Source: Chakrabartyella piscis
Lineage (GTDB): Bacteria > Bacillota > Clostridia > Lachnospirales > Anaerotignaceae
Assembly (NCBI GenBank): GCA_030067835.1
Contig: CP092441.1
Coordinates: 1,364,001-1,428,000, forward strand
DNA length: 64,000 nucleotides
Direction: 5' to 3'
Every line of letters begins with the position of its first letter. Position 1 is the first letter of the stretch. Positions 27,188 through 36,677 of the stretch are shown here, piece after piece. A program made the position numbers and the translations under genes. The notes under the pieces were generated by a model, which was not told the DNA's origin, did no database searches, and worked only from the letters and a program-made list of their open reading frames with translations.

Positions 27188-27503
27188 CGGGGACGCCATC
27201 CCCTACAAGCATACGCCAACGCACTGTCATTCTGAGGAGAGTTTCGTAGCGACGAAGAATCTTGGTTTTGCGGTCGATTCGTGAATCGCTCCTACATCTG
27301 CGTATTTATATTTCGTGGTTATTCATGACGGACACCCACATAGGGGTACCCCTACAGTACATCATATTTATGGTTTTGCTTTTCGTAGGGGCGACCAGTG
27401 GTCGCCCGTTCAAAGAACAGAGGTCGATTCGTGAATCGCCCCTACAAGTGTAATGTATTTAAGGTTTTGATTTTTGTAGGGAGCGATGCCCTAATCTCTC
27501 CGC
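27188..27503. repeat. Cluster of six GTAGGG-family palindromes
   Basis: Units at 27188-27206 (minus), 27271-27295 (minus), 27330-27355 (minus), 27385-27408 (plus), 27422-27445 (minus) and 27476-27503 (plus); the fourth and fifth face each other as a REPIN-like pair. Their inner arms differ (for example CGATTC/GAATCG and CGACCA/TGGTCG), so they are not simple duplicates. A block at about 27229-27263, CATTCTGAG ... GAAGAATCTT, belongs to a second repeat type also seen near 38426. No gene is visible in this gap. Confidence 0.75.
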
Positions 27504-27527
27504 AACTACACATTATATAAATATTCC

Positions 27528-30500
27528 TCAGTTGTCTTCACAGTGGATTTTGTCCCAAAAACCAGCTTTACTGATTTTCTCCAAATTGCGATATGGAATT
27601 TGGTCACCTGTTTGGTGTTTGCAAATAGAGCGAAAGCGACAATAAGTGCATGGTGTTTTGGTTCCATTTCGATAAGGTGATGGTGCCATATATCCACTTT
27701 TGATATCTGTACCAATTTCAGTTGCTTTTTTGCCTACAAATTCCAAAAGTGATGTAAAATCATCTGCATTTGCCAAGTAAGAAGTGCTAGAAGGTGCTCC
27801 TTTTTTGGTGAATCCAACTGGTACAATTTGAGAAGCATTGCCAGCATAATCCTCTAAGAACACATGATCCAAACCTTGGATAACAGCATCGTTTTCCAAA
27901 ACCAAACCAGACATTTGCATTTTTTTATAAAGCATTTCACCAATTTCTTCGGTTGAAGTGCTTTCGCTTATGGAAACACGAGGGTCTGTGATACGGAAAT
28001 AGAAAACACCAGCAGGTTGTAATGGTGTTTCTGTTTCTTTGTGGTGTTGTACATAGGCATCCAAATACATCAACAATTGCAATTGCAATCCATAATACAC
28101 ATCTTGGAATTGGAAAGACTTGGAACCAGATTTGTAATCAATGATTTTTACATAACGTTTGCCATTTGTATCCAGAATATCTACACGATCGATTTTTCCA
28201 GACAAAATCAATTGACCACCATCAGGCAATTGAAGTTGAATCGGTGGCAAATCCTCTTGGTTTCCAAAACCAACTTCATAACCAATGGGTTTGAAATCAC
28301 CACTTTGCATATGACGTACCAAAGTCCAAGCAGAACTGGTGGCAATACGCTCCAAACGTTTGATGAGATATTGATTGGAGGAAGATGCCAATAGAATTTC
28401 ATTGGATAGAGTTGGTGCAACAGTGGCTACAGCATCGTGTACACGGGTTTGTGTGGCATTGTAATCCAATTCTGACCATGACACTTGATCTTGTTGCAAC
28501 TGCAAGGAGAAGTTCTCCAAAACACTGTGGAAGAGGAGTCCCAAGTCAGGTGCACCCAATTGATACAAACTACGTTCCTTAGCACGCACTCCATATTCCA
28601 TAAAATAGGAAAATGGGCAGGAGGCAAAACGTTCCAAACGAGAAACACTGGAAAAAATGGTTTTTCCATAGAGTTTTTTTGCGATTTTAGGTGACAAACG
28701 CTCTTGTTTGATGTTGGTGACAAATCCTTTTTGCAAAATATCAATTTGTGGATTCCATTTAGGAGAATTTGCAAAGTATCCATATAAATCCATCCAAAAT
28801 GAATCCAGTGGCAATTCTTGTGTATGTGTACCAATCTTTTGTACCAAATAACGAAATGCTTGCTGTGGCAATGTGGTTTCCAATTGGAATTCTGGTGCAA
28901 CTTCCATTTGCAATTCAGAATCCATACCCATCAATTTGTGAATCAAAGAAGAAGGCAAAAGTGCTTTTCCTTGGGTATCGCCATTTGCAAATAACAAATA
29001 CAAACCATGTGATGGCTTTGTCAGACCATAATAAATCAAAAATTGTTCTTCATAAGCCTTTTGTTTGGCAGAAGATGCAAGGGATAAGCCTTTTTGAGAC
29101 AATAATTCACGTTCTTGTTCTGTAAAAATACCCTGTGCTTGTGCAGGAGCAGGTAAAATACCCTCGTTGACACCAACGACAAATAGGTATTTGATTTCTG
29201 GCAAACGAGAACGCTCAATATCGCCAACAAGAACACAATCCAAGGTGGCAGGAATCACACCCATAGTGCATTTGCCAAAACCAGCTTTCAAAATGCCAGA
29301 TGCTTCCTTCATTTTCATTTTTTCATTTCCTAAAATCCCTTGTGCTTTTTCCAAAACTTCTAGGAAAATAGACCAAATTTGCTTGTGTTCTTCTGCTTTT
29401 TCAGGGTGAGCACTTTGACTTGCAAGGTTCATCCAATCTTCCAAGTGCTCAGAAGTGCCAATTTCGGCAAAATGATGGTATAGTGCTTGCAAAAAATCAG
29501 AAAGTAAGAAGGATTTCTTTTGCATGGAAATGAGTGGTGCCAGTGGTTCCAAGAAACGTTTCTTCAAGCTGTTGATGAGAAGTAAAGCATCTTCACCTTC
29601 TCTTTGCAAACCATATTTCCATTCTTCCATATGCCATTTGTAACCTTTGATGCCATAAGCCAAAACGTAATTTTCCAATAAATCCACTTCTTCCATAGAC
29701 AGTGGAGATAGCTGTGTTTTCAAATAGGAAAATACACTTTCGTAGGTAAAATCAAACACCAACATATCCAATAACCCTTGGACCATAGTGATAAAAGGAT
29801 GGTTGGAAATATCCAAACGTTTGTCAATGAAATGTGGAATTTCGTAATGGGATAAGTCACTACGTATGTTTTTTTCATATAAATCAATGTTGTTTGTGAC
29901 AATTGCAAAATCACGATATCGCAAATTGTTGGCTTTCACTAGATATTGAATCTTTTGTGCGACCATGGCAATTTCTTCTTGTTTTGTGGTACAAGAAATG
30001 ATGGAAACACCATCTTGTAAAGGGCATTTTTTGTAATATCCTTGGAAATAATATTGCTCCAAATTTTGCAAACCTTCTGTTTTGGAACGCAAATTTTCTT
30101 GCAAAAGAATAGGAGAAGCAGTTGCAACACTCAATTCTTCAGCCAATGACAAAAGAGAAGCCTTTGTTTGCATAGATTCAAAAAATGGTGCTGTTGGATG
30201 TAAATTTGTAGCAAAATAGCTTTTTTCATCCATAGGTAGTGTAATGGTTACATTTTTGGAACCCATCAAAAGTTGTGCAATGACAGAAACCTCCTGTGGT
30301 GTAAACCCATAAAACCCATCCAAATAGAATTCAGTGTCAGCATAATCGAATTTTCTAGCCAAGCCACCAGACAAAAGGTGCAATGTTTCATCATCGGTGA
30401 TGTAATCTTGGTCTAAAAATTTTGTATATGCTTTGTAAATACAAGATAAGTCATGGATTTTTTCTTGAACACCATGAGGGAGTTGTTCCTTTGACATATA

Positions 30501-30923
30501 TGATTCCAGCTGTTCAGGTGTAATTTCATATTGGAAAAATTCAGTCAAAGTCAAGGAAATCTGTTCTGCAAATCCATGTTTGTCCAATACATGTTGGAAG
30601 TAGGAAATATTGTTCTTTTCATCCAACAAAACCTTTTGAATTGCCATAATCTTTCCAATATCACCAAGTGGAGTACCTTTTCCTTGACCATATTTGGAGA
30701 AAAACTGATGCGCCAATCTACCAAAACTCAAAACTTCAGCAAATAAAATGGTTTTGTTTGGAGACAAAGAAAGCAAATCACGCTCTGTTTGTGATGTAAA
30801 TTGTTCTGGAACAATCAAAATTTGCTTGGTATGCATGGATTCCTGTTGTTTTTTGATGATTTCATCCATACAAAGGCGTGTTTTGCCTGTACCAGATCTA
30901 CCAATGATAAAACGAAGTGCCAT
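27528..30923 (-). CDS. addB: ATP-dependent helicase/nuclease subunit B (AddB)
   Basis: 1131 residues, normal for AddB. The N-terminal P-loop is FIIGRSGTGKTRLCMDEI, followed by LIVPEQFTSQTERDLL and the helicase-like but degenerate core; LFVVGVNEGILPAP is the family's conserved motif. The C-terminal nuclease has VDILDTNGKRYVKIIDYKSG, and the four iron-sulfur Cys are present: one in RFASCPFSYFMEYG and three in the C-terminal CTYCRFRSIC. AddAB processes double-strand breaks for recombination and repair. addA, normally the next gene, is not here: a palindrome cluster and a convergent operon follow. The ATG at 30921-30923 is preceded by AAGGCGGT. Confidence 0.93.
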   Translation of the reverse strand: MALRFIIGRSGTGKTRLCMDEIIKKQQESMHTKQILIVPEQFTSQTERDLLSLSPNKTILFAEVLSFGRLAHQFFSKYGQGKGTPLGDIGKIMAIQKVLLDEKNNISYFQHVLDKHGFAEQISLTLTEFFQYEITPEQLESYMSKEQLPHGVQEKIHDLSCIYKAYTKFLDQDYITDDETLHLLSGGLARKFDYADTEFYLDGFYGFTPQEVSVIAQLLMGSKNVTITLPMDEKSYFATNLHPTAPFFESMQTKASLLSLAEELSVATASPILLQENLRSKTEGLQNLEQYYFQGYYKKCPLQDGVSIISCTTKQEEIAMVAQKIQYLVKANNLRYRDFAIVTNNIDLYEKNIRSDLSHYEIPHFIDKRLDISNHPFITMVQGLLDMLVFDFTYESVFSYLKTQLSPLSMEEVDLLENYVLAYGIKGYKWHMEEWKYGLQREGEDALLLINSLKKRFLEPLAPLISMQKKSFLLSDFLQALYHHFAEIGTSEHLEDWMNLASQSAHPEKAEEHKQIWSIFLEVLEKAQGILGNEKMKMKEASGILKAGFGKCTMGVIPATLDCVLVGDIERSRLPEIKYLFVVGVNEGILPAPAQAQGIFTEQERELLSQKGLSLASSAKQKAYEEQFLIYYGLTKPSHGLYLLFANGDTQGKALLPSSLIHKLMGMDSELQMEVAPEFQLETTLPQQAFRYLVQKIGTHTQELPLDSFWMDLYGYFANSPKWNPQIDILQKGFVTNIKQERLSPKIAKKLYGKTIFSSVSRLERFASCPFSYFMEYGVRAKERSLYQLGAPDLGLLFHSVLENFSLQLQQDQVSWSELDYNATQTRVHDAVATVAPTLSNEILLASSSNQYLIKRLERIATSSAWTLVRHMQSGDFKPIGYEVGFGNQEDLPPIQLQLPDGGQLILSGKIDRVDILDTNGKRYVKIIDYKSGSKSFQFQDVYYGLQLQLLMYLDAYVQHHKETETPLQPAGVFYFRITDPRVSISESTSTEEIGEMLYKKMQMSGLVLENDAVIQGLDHVFLEDYAGNASQIVPVGFTKKGAPSSTSYLANADDFTSLLEFVGKKATEIGTDIKSGYMAPSPYRNGTKTPCTYCRFRSICKHQTGDQIPYRNLEKISKAGFWDKIHCEDN

Positions 30924-31126
30924 AGGAGTACCGCCTTTCTATCGAAATAAATATATTGAAAATCAATCATAGGGTCATGGCTTATTCTGACCATTTGCAT
31001 GAAAAAATGCATAAATTCACTACATCCATCATACCTGTAACCACCTATTTTATCAAGTGCATTTGCATATATTTTATTCTGTCGCATATAGTGAAAGTAA
31101 GGAAAAGACGAGTAGGAGGAAAGGAT

Positions 31127-31540
31127 ATGGCAGGTTCAAAATTTATGGTAATCAAACTGAAGGAGCTCATTAGAACTGCAATTTTTGCCATTTTGGGTGT
31201 GGTGATTTTGGTTGGTTTGATTTGGTTCTTCTTAGGAATTGGAGACAAGGATACAGCAATGTATCGAGATGGTGTGTACCATACGCAGGTTACACTGGGT
31301 GAAGAAAAAGCAATGGTATCTGTGACCATTGAAGAAGGACTCATTGCAGATGTAGCATTGTCAGAATTGACTGAAACAGCAACTGTATTTTATCCCTTGA
31401 TGGAATCGGCAGCAGAAGAAGTGTGTCGAGAAGTGGTGAAAACACAATCATTGGAAATTTCAGTTTCCAAAGCAAATGCCTATTCAGCACAGGAAGTGTT
31501 GCAAGCAGTTGCACAAGGTCTGGAACAAGCAAAAAATTGA
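31127..31540 (+). CDS. Small membrane-anchored protein with a degenerate FMN-binding-like domain
   Basis: 137 residues from the ATG at 31127, chosen for the TAGGAGG just upstream; the longer frame has no ribosome site. Residues about 17-37 form a membrane helix (FAILGVVILVGLIWFFLGIG). The outer part (DGVYHTQVTLGEEKAMVSVTIEEGLIADVALSELTE ... SANAYSAQEVL-like end) follows the FMN_bind layout, but the usual SGAT flavinylation motif is replaced by SKANAYSA without Thr, so covalent FMN is unlikely. Function unknown. It lies divergent from addB and convergent with asnB. Confidence 0.7.
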   Translation: MAGSKFMVIKLKELIRTAIFAILGVVILVGLIWFFLGIGDKDTAMYRDGVYHTQVTLGEEKAMVSVTIEEGLIADVALSELTETATVFYPLMESAAEEVCREVVKTQSLEISVSKANAYSAQEVLQAVAQGLEQAKN

Positions 31541-31582
31541 ATACATATAATATAGTAGAAAATAAGTTGATTATAACTTGTT

Positions 31583-31606
31583 GTAGGGGAGGATATCATC
31601 CTCCCG
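31583..31606 (+). repeat. GTAGGG-family palindrome
   Basis: GTAGGGGAGGAT with inverted ATCCTCCCG; differs at a single base from the copy at 45773. Confidence 0.7.
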
Positions 31607-31613
31607 TTTCTAT

Positions 31614-31650
31614 AAAAAAAGAAGGGACAAGCATCCCTTCAATTGTTTTA
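31614..31650. terminator. Bidirectional terminator between the FMN-like gene and asnB
   Basis: GAAGGGA pairs with TCCCTTC around CAAGCA, with A7 before and a T-rich stretch after; suited to both convergent genes. Confidence 0.65.
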
Positions 31651-31659
31651 ATATATATT

Positions 31660-31686
31660 GTAGGGGCATCCCTGTGTGGATGCCCG
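31660..31686 (+). repeat. GTAGGG-family palindrome
   Basis: GTAGGGGCATCC head with inverted GGATGCCCG, just past the end of asnB. Confidence 0.7.
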
Positions 31687-31708
31687 AAATGTTACATGTC
31701 AATGCAAA

Positions 31709-33286
31709 TTAAATACCGCTATTACCATAGTTGGAAAGTACACGAGCAGAAGGATCGTTTACGTTACAACCTTCCCATTCTTTGTTTGGCATCCAGAAAT
31801 CACAAACCATTTTGGATTGACCAGCATAGTATTTTTCAAAGATTTCACGGTAGAGCAAGCTTTCTTTTGTGAAAGGTGTTGCGAAATCATACAATTTGAT
31901 TCTTTCAGCGTATTCAGCGTCTGTGTAAACAGATTCAGCATATTCTTTCAAATCGTCTACCAAAGAGTGACCTACAGCATCACTGAAAGCAGCTTTTTCA
32001 CGGAACAAGATGTTTTCTGGCAACAAATCACCTTCAAAAGCATGACGAAGCAAATATTTACCCATGTTGTAGCTGTTGCGTTTCATAGATGGGTTGATGG
32101 ACATAACGTATTTTACAAATGCCAAATCTCCAAAAGGAACACGAGCTTCAATGGAGTTTGCAGAAATACAACGGTCAGCACGCAATACATCATACATATA
32201 CAATTCGTCTACACGTTTCTTAGATTCTGCTTGGAATGCCTCATCTGTAGGAGCGAAGTCTGTATATTTGTAACCGAACAATTCATCGGAAATTTCTCCA
32301 GTCAACAATACACGAACATCAGTGGTTTCATGGATTGCTTTACAAATCAAGTACATACCCATACTAGCACGAATGGTTGTAATGTCATAAGTACCCAAAG
32401 TTTGAATAACATAGTCCAAAGCAGCCAAAACATCTTCTTTTGTGATGATGATTTCTGTATGTTCAGATTTGATGTAATCAGCAACTTCTTTAGCGTAATG
32501 CAAGTCAATTGCATCTTTCTCCATACCAATTGCAAAGGTTCTGATTGGTTTGTTCATGATTTTGGTAGCAGCAGCACACACAAGGCTACTATCCAAACCA
32601 CCACTGAGCAAGAAACCAAGTGGAGCATCTGCATCCAATCGTTTTTCAATACCAGCAAGCAACAAGTCTTTGATTTTGCCACATGTGGTTTCCAAATCAT
32701 CTGTGCTGTATTCAGAAACACTTGTCAAATCACAATATTTTACAAATTCACCATCAGCATAATAATGAGATGGAGGGAAAGGAACCACTTCATCACAAAT
32801 ATCCACCAAGTTTTTGGCTTCACTTGCAAAAGCGATTTCACCATCAGCCATATATCCATAGAACAATGGACGAATACCAATTGGATCACGTGCAGCAATG
32901 AATTTATCTTGTTTTGCATCATAAATAATCATTGCAAATTCAGCATCCAACATAGCGAACATATCCAAACCATATTCATAGTACATAGGCAAGATGATTT
33001 CGCAGTCAGATTCACTCTTAAAAGTATATTTTTTTGCAAGTTCTTCTTTAATAGGACGGAAGCAGTACAACTCACCGTTACAAACCACAGCATCATCACC
33101 ATATGTGAAAGGTTGCATACCTTCTGGATGAAGACCCATAATAGCCAAACGATGGAAGAGTAGCATACCTTTGCCAGCATCAATGGTTCTGGACATGTCA
33201 GGACCACGAGAAATACTTCTGTTGAAGCTTTCCATCAAAATTTCCATTTCCGCACATTTACTTGTAATACCCATAATTGAACACAT
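31709..33286 (-). CDS. asnB: Glutamine-hydrolysing asparagine synthase
   Basis: 525 residues from the ATG at 33286, chosen because it places the nucleophile Cys at position 2 (MCSIMGITS) and has CGGAGGTG upstream. The glutaminase domain has RGPDMSRTI, LLFHRLAIMG and VVCNGELYCF; the synthetase domain carries the pyrophosphate loop FLLSGGLDSSLVCAAA and GEISDELFGYKY. It makes asparagine from aspartate, ATP and glutamine-derived ammonia in the cytosol. Expression is very probably governed by the T-box leader on the same strand, and the start site may be masked by an upstream complement of its ribosome site. Confidence 0.95.
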   Translation of the reverse strand: MCSIMGITSKCAEMEILMESFNRSISRGPDMSRTIDAGKGMLLFHRLAIMGLHPEGMQPFTYGDDAVVCNGELYCFRPIKEELAKKYTFKSESDCEIILPMYYEYGLDMFAMLDAEFAMIIYDAKQDKFIAARDPIGIRPLFYGYMADGEIAFASEAKNLVDICDEVVPFPPSHYYADGEFVKYCDLTSVSEYSTDDLETTCGKIKDLLLAGIEKRLDADAPLGFLLSGGLDSSLVCAAATKIMNKPIRTFAIGMEKDAIDLHYAKEVADYIKSEHTEIIITKEDVLAALDYVIQTLGTYDITTIRASMGMYLICKAIHETTDVRVLLTGEISDELFGYKYTDFAPTDEAFQAESKKRVDELYMYDVLRADRCISANSIEARVPFGDLAFVKYVMSINPSMKRNSYNMGKYLLRHAFEGDLLPENILFREKAAFSDAVGHSLVDDLKEYAESVYTDAEYAERIKLYDFATPFTKESLLYREIFEKYYAGQSKMVCDFWMPNKEWEGCNVNDPSARVLSNYGNSGI

Positions 33287-33292
33287 AAAAAG

Positions 33293-33382
33293 CACCTCCG
33301 AATGTTAGGGCAATATCGCATGGTTCTAATCGTAAAATTTGAGAAAGTATTTTTTTGTCATAATCGCCAAAAAACGGAGGTG
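33293..33382 (-). promoter_or_regulatory. Candidate Shine-Dalgarno / anti-Shine-Dalgarno pair in the asnB leader
   Basis: On the minus strand CACCTCCG (33375-33382) is an exact 8-base complement of CGGAGGTG (33293-33300), the asnB ribosome site. Pairing would hide the ribosome site. A T-run follows the first half. See findings. Confidence 0.5.
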
Positions 33383-33507
33383 ATATCGGGATATCATCAA
33401 GTATTTTTGGAGTTTATGACGGAAAAATAAATCACAAAGGTTATGATTCAGAATTGTGCGGTGTTGCCTGAATTATGCAGCTAATTATCCCAATAATATT
33501 ATAATTA

Positions 33508-33750
33508 TAGGACGAATAAGCTGCCATCCGCGGTGCCACCTAATTTACTGTAAATACAGTCACTTTTCGAATTCAAATAAATTCGTGTCCGATAACGTAG
33601 ACAGTACGTCTCACCTACTGCTCTATAAAGAGGTTCAGATCGAAGCTAAAAAGTGTTATTCGCTCAAATGCCTGCATAAGGTTCACACTATCCCTTATTC
33701 ACTGTAGCGGTGTCTTTGAGGTACTTCTCTTTCTCACTGCTTTTTTCATT
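33508..33750 (-). ncRNA. T-box riboswitch leader of asnB
   Basis: On the minus strand the T-box core AGGTGGCACCGCGG (33529-33542) is followed by TTCGTCC (about 33509-33515), the usual antiterminator halves. Upstream, GAGAAGTACC near 33730 matches the stem I start, and a promoter lies 5' of it. The leader would bind uncharged tRNA, presumably tRNA-Asn given asnB; I could not decide between two AAC triplets for the specifier. A classical terminator immediately after the T-box is not obvious and the core lies about 220 bases before the start codon, unusually far. Confidence 0.88.
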
Positions 33751-33757
33751 TGTTCGT

Positions 33758-33786
33758 ATTTTACACTAGGTATAAAAAGATGTCAA
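33758..33786 (-). promoter_or_regulatory. Promoter of the T-box/asnB transcript
   Basis: On the minus strand TTGACA and TAAAAT are separated by 17 bases, just upstream of the T-box stem I. The transcript leader would be about 460 bases long. Confidence 0.7.
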
Positions 33787-34019
33787 ATATTTTTTTCGTT
33801 GCGTTTTTGTTGTGAAATTGCAGAAAAAAGGGAAATCTGCCAAATTATTTTCATAAATGTAGCAATTGTAGCACTTTATTGCAATACAGTCCTTGGTAAA
33901 TATAGAGAAGCTGTATAATAATATACACGAAAGGTGGAATTTCAATGTAGAATTTGGTAATATTCATCAAATTTGTGTTCGTGTCAGAAATACATTTGAT
34001 TTCTTCGTAAAAAAACATG

Positions 34020-34049
34020 TTGACAGTACATGGATATTGAATCTATAAT
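34020..34049 (+). promoter_or_regulatory. Promoter of glnN
   Basis: TTGACA and TATAAT with an 18-base spacer, about 150 bases before the glnN ATG. The region 33787-34019 is AT-rich and shows no gene. Confidence 0.7.
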
Positions 34050-34131
34050 GACGGTGTAAACAGCAAAGGGGCTGCGATAAGGTTTTTGGGGATTTGTCCG
34101 TTTTTATATGAAAAACAGGTCTTCTGAAAAC

Positions 34132-34153
34132 AAAAGGGCAAGTTCCCTTTTTT
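34132..34153 (+). terminator. Terminator-like hairpin in the glnN leader
   Basis: AAAAGGG pairs with CCCTTTT around CAAGTT and ends in T9, between the promoter and the glnN start. Its place in the leader suggests attenuation. Confidence 0.55.
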
Positions 34154-34200
34154 GGTATAAGTTTTATAAAAGTTGGTTATTTATTGAGGAGGTTGCGGTA

Positions 34201-36303
34201 ATGGTAAAAAACGTTCCAGAATTATTTGGTTCCATGGTATTCAATGAAAGCGTTATGAAAGAAAGATTGCCTAAAGATACATATAAATTGATGTGTCGTG
34301 TAATCCAAGAAGGCAAAAGATTGGATAGAGATGTGGCTAATATCGTTGCAAATGCAATGAAAGATTGGGCACTTGAAAAAGGCGCAACACACTTCACACA
34401 TTGGTTCCAACCAATGACAGGTATTACAGCTGAAAAACACGATAGCTTTATCGCACCAACTGCTGATGGTCATGTTATCATGGAATTCTCTGGCAAAGAG
34501 TTGATCCAAGGTGAACCGGATGCATCCAGCTTCCCTAATGGTGGTTTGAGAGCTACATTTGAAGCAAGAGGCTATACAGCTTGGGATCCAACCTCCTTCG
34601 CATTCATCAAAGGTGGTACATTGTGTATTCCTACAGCATTCTACTCCTATGGTGGTCAAGCGCTTGATAAAAAAACACCTTTGCTTCGTTCTATGGAAGC
34701 AATCAACAAACAAGCAGTAAGAGTATTGCGTTTGTTGGGTGATACAGAAACTAAGAGAATCAACGTAACAGTTGGTCCAGAACAAGAATACTTCTTGATT
34801 GATAAAGAAGTATATAGAGAAAGAAAAGATTTGATCTACTGTGGTAGAACATTGTTCGGTGCAAAACCTCCAAAAGGTCAAGAACTTGACGATCACTACT
34901 TCGGTACCATCAAACCTCGTGTAAAAGCATTCATGACTGATTTGGATGAAGAACTTTGGAAAATGGGTATCCTTTCCAAAACAGAACACAATGAAGTTGC
35001 TCCAGCACAACACGAAATGGCGCCAATCTTTACATCTGTAAACATCTCTTGTGACCATAACCAACTCACAATGGAATTGATGAAAAAAGTTGCTGACAAA
35101 CACGGTATGGTTTGTTTGTTGCATGAAAAACCATTTGCAGGCGTAAATGGTAGTGGTAAACATGACAACTGGTCTATGTCCACAGACAAAGACTCCAATC
35201 TTTTGGAACCAGGCGAATCTCCAGTGGAAAACACAAGATTCTTGCTCTTCTTGACAGCTTTGATCAAAGCAGTTGATGATTACCAAGATATGCTTCGTAT
35301 TTCTGTTGCATCTGCTGGCAATGATCACCGTTTGGGTGCAAATGAAGCTCCTCCAGCAATCATGTCCATGTTCGTTGGTGAAGAATTGCAAGCAGTTCTT
35401 GACAGTATCGAAAGTGGCGTAGAATATGCTGGTAAAGATAGAGAATTGATGAAAGTTGGCGTTCATGTATTGCCACGTTTCTTCAGAGATACAACAGACA
35501 GAAACAGAACTTCACCATTTGCTTTCACAGGAAACAAATTTGAATTCCGTATGCTTGGTAGTGCATTGTCTATCGCTTGCCCTAACTTCATTTTGAACAC
35601 AATTGTTGCAGAATCCTTGTCTCAATTTGCAGATGAATTGGAAGGTGCAACTGATATGGAAGCAGCAATCAATGCTTTGATCAGACGTACTGTAATCGAA
35701 CACAAACGTATTATCTTCAATGGTAACAACTATTCTGATGAATGGGTTGTGGAAGCTGAAAGCCGTGGTTTGTTGAACCTCAAAACAACAATTGATGCTT
35801 TGCCTTGTTACTTGGCAGACAAAAACGTTGCTACATTCACAAAACACAAAGTTTTGACAGCAGAAGAAATGCACTCCAGATATGAAATCTTGATGGAAAA
35901 CTATGTGAAATGTGTTCACATTGAAGCATTGACAATGCTCAATATGGCTAAGAAAAGCATTTTGCCAGCAGTCAGCAAATATGTAAAAGGTTTGGCTGAA
36001 ACTGTTGCAGCAAAACGTGCTGTATCTACAGCAATTGATTGTTCTGTAGAAGAAAAATTGGTTGCAAAACTTTCTGGTCTTTGTGCTGATTTCTATGTGA
36101 AAATTGACGCTTTGGAAGCTGCTTTGGTTATGGCAGAAGAAAAAGCAGTAGTTGGCATCTTGGATGAAGGTCAATGCTACCAAGCAGTTGTTTTGGCAGC
36201 AATGAACGAATTGCGTGAAATCGCTGACGTAATGGAAGAAGAAGTAGATGAAAAAGCATGGCCATTCCCTACATATGGCAGATTGTTGTTCAGCGTACTT
36301 TAA
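34201..36303 (+). CDS. glnN: Glutamine synthetase, type III
   Basis: 700 residues from the ATG at 34201 (ribosome site GAGGAGG); a longer frame to 34108 lacks one. The length and sequence are those of GSIII, which is unrelated in size to the ~450-residue GlnA. Signature parts include [46 protein letters not shown], the metal-binding [28 protein letters not shown] and [15 protein letters not shown]. It incorporates ammonia into glutamate with ATP. The neighbouring asnB is the other amide-nitrogen enzyme of the region, divergent from it. A leader hairpin suggests attenuation. An intrinsic terminator follows. Confidence 0.95.
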   Translation: MVKNVPELFGSMVFNESVMKERLPKDTYKLMCRVIQEGKRLDRDVANIVANAMKDWALEKGATHFTHWFQPMTGITAEKHDSFIAPTADGHVIMEFSGKELIQGEPDASSFPNGGLRATFEARGYTAWDPTSFAFIKGGTLCIPTAFYSYGGQALDKKTPLLRSMEAINKQAVRVLRLLGDTETKRINVTVGPEQEYFLIDKEVYRERKDLIYCGRTLFGAKPPKGQELDDHYFGTIKPRVKAFMTDLDEELWKMGILSKTEHNEVAPAQHEMAPIFTSVNISCDHNQLTMELMKKVADKHGMVCLLHEKPFAGVNGSGKHDNWSMSTDKDSNLLEPGESPVENTRFLLFLTALIKAVDDYQDMLRISVASAGNDHRLGANEAPPAIMSMFVGEELQAVLDSIESGVEYAGKDRELMKVGVHVLPRFFRDTTDRNRTSPFAFTGNKFEFRMLGSALSIACPNFILNTIVAESLSQFADELEGATDMEAAINALIRRTVIEHKRIIFNGNNYSDEWVVEAESRGLLNLKTTIDALPCYLADKNVATFTKHKVLTAEEMHSRYEILMENYVKCVHIEALTMLNMAKKSILPAVSKYVKGLAETVAAKRAVSTAIDCSVEEKLVAKLSGLCADFYVKIDALEAALVMAEEKAVVGILDEGQCYQAVVLAAMNELREIADVMEEEVDEKAWPFPTYGRLLFSVL

Positions 36304-36321
36304 TTTTAAATCATATAAATC

Positions 36322-36356
36322 AAAAGAGATGTACTCCATTTTGGGGTACATCTTTT
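36322..36356 (+). terminator. Intrinsic terminator of glnN
   Basis: AGATGTAC pairs with GTACATCT, followed by TTTT. Confidence 0.75.
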
Positions 36357-36450
36357 AGATTATGAAGAAAGTGTATACAGAATATTATATTGGTGATTTG
36401 CATACTGAAATTTTTTATTCATTTGTAGATAATGGGCTTACGAGACACTT

Positions 36451-36476
36451 GTAGGGGCAGATTCCATATCTGCCCG
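36451..36476 (+). repeat. GTAGGG-family palindrome identical to one inside the REP transposase gene
   Basis: GTAGGGGCAGAT head, inverted ATCTGCCCG end. All 26 bases equal the reverse complement of 42369-42394, which is coding sequence of the RAYT gene. Confidence 0.8.
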
Positions 36477-36507
36477 TTTGTTTAGGTATATATTTTTTTG
36501 ATGGTCT

Positions 36508-36539
36508 AGGTGTACTTTCTCAGGAGTACATCTTTTTTT
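36508..36539 (+). terminator. Second terminator-like hairpin before the his operon
   Basis: AGGTGTACT pairs with AGTACATCT and is followed by seven T. It resembles the hairpin at 36322, with a palindromic repeat between them, as if the terminator had been duplicated. Confidence 0.6.
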
Positions 36540-36622
36540 CTATGATGGAAATTGTGATTTTGTATAAAAATAAATGCAATATACATAAAAAATATGCATA
36601 GTCACGAACTTTAATAATCTAC

Positions 36623-36651
36623 TTGACTAAAGCGTTTGAATCGTATAAGAT
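36623..36651 (+). promoter_or_regulatory. Promoter of the histidine operon
   Basis: TTGACT and TAAGAT with a 17-base spacer, 26 bases before the hisZ ATG. The leader is short and no T-box is seen. Confidence 0.6.
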
Positions 36652-36677
36652 AGGAGTATCAAATATGGAGGTGTCTT

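Noticed and set aside
27188..27503. Possible CRISPR array
   Set aside because: The units are palindromes of differing sequence, orientation and spacing, with no constant repeat and no cas genes.
34108..34200. N-terminal extension of glnN
   Set aside because: It would begin before the leader hairpin, without a ribosome site; the ATG at 34201 has GAGGAGG and a GSIII-like start.
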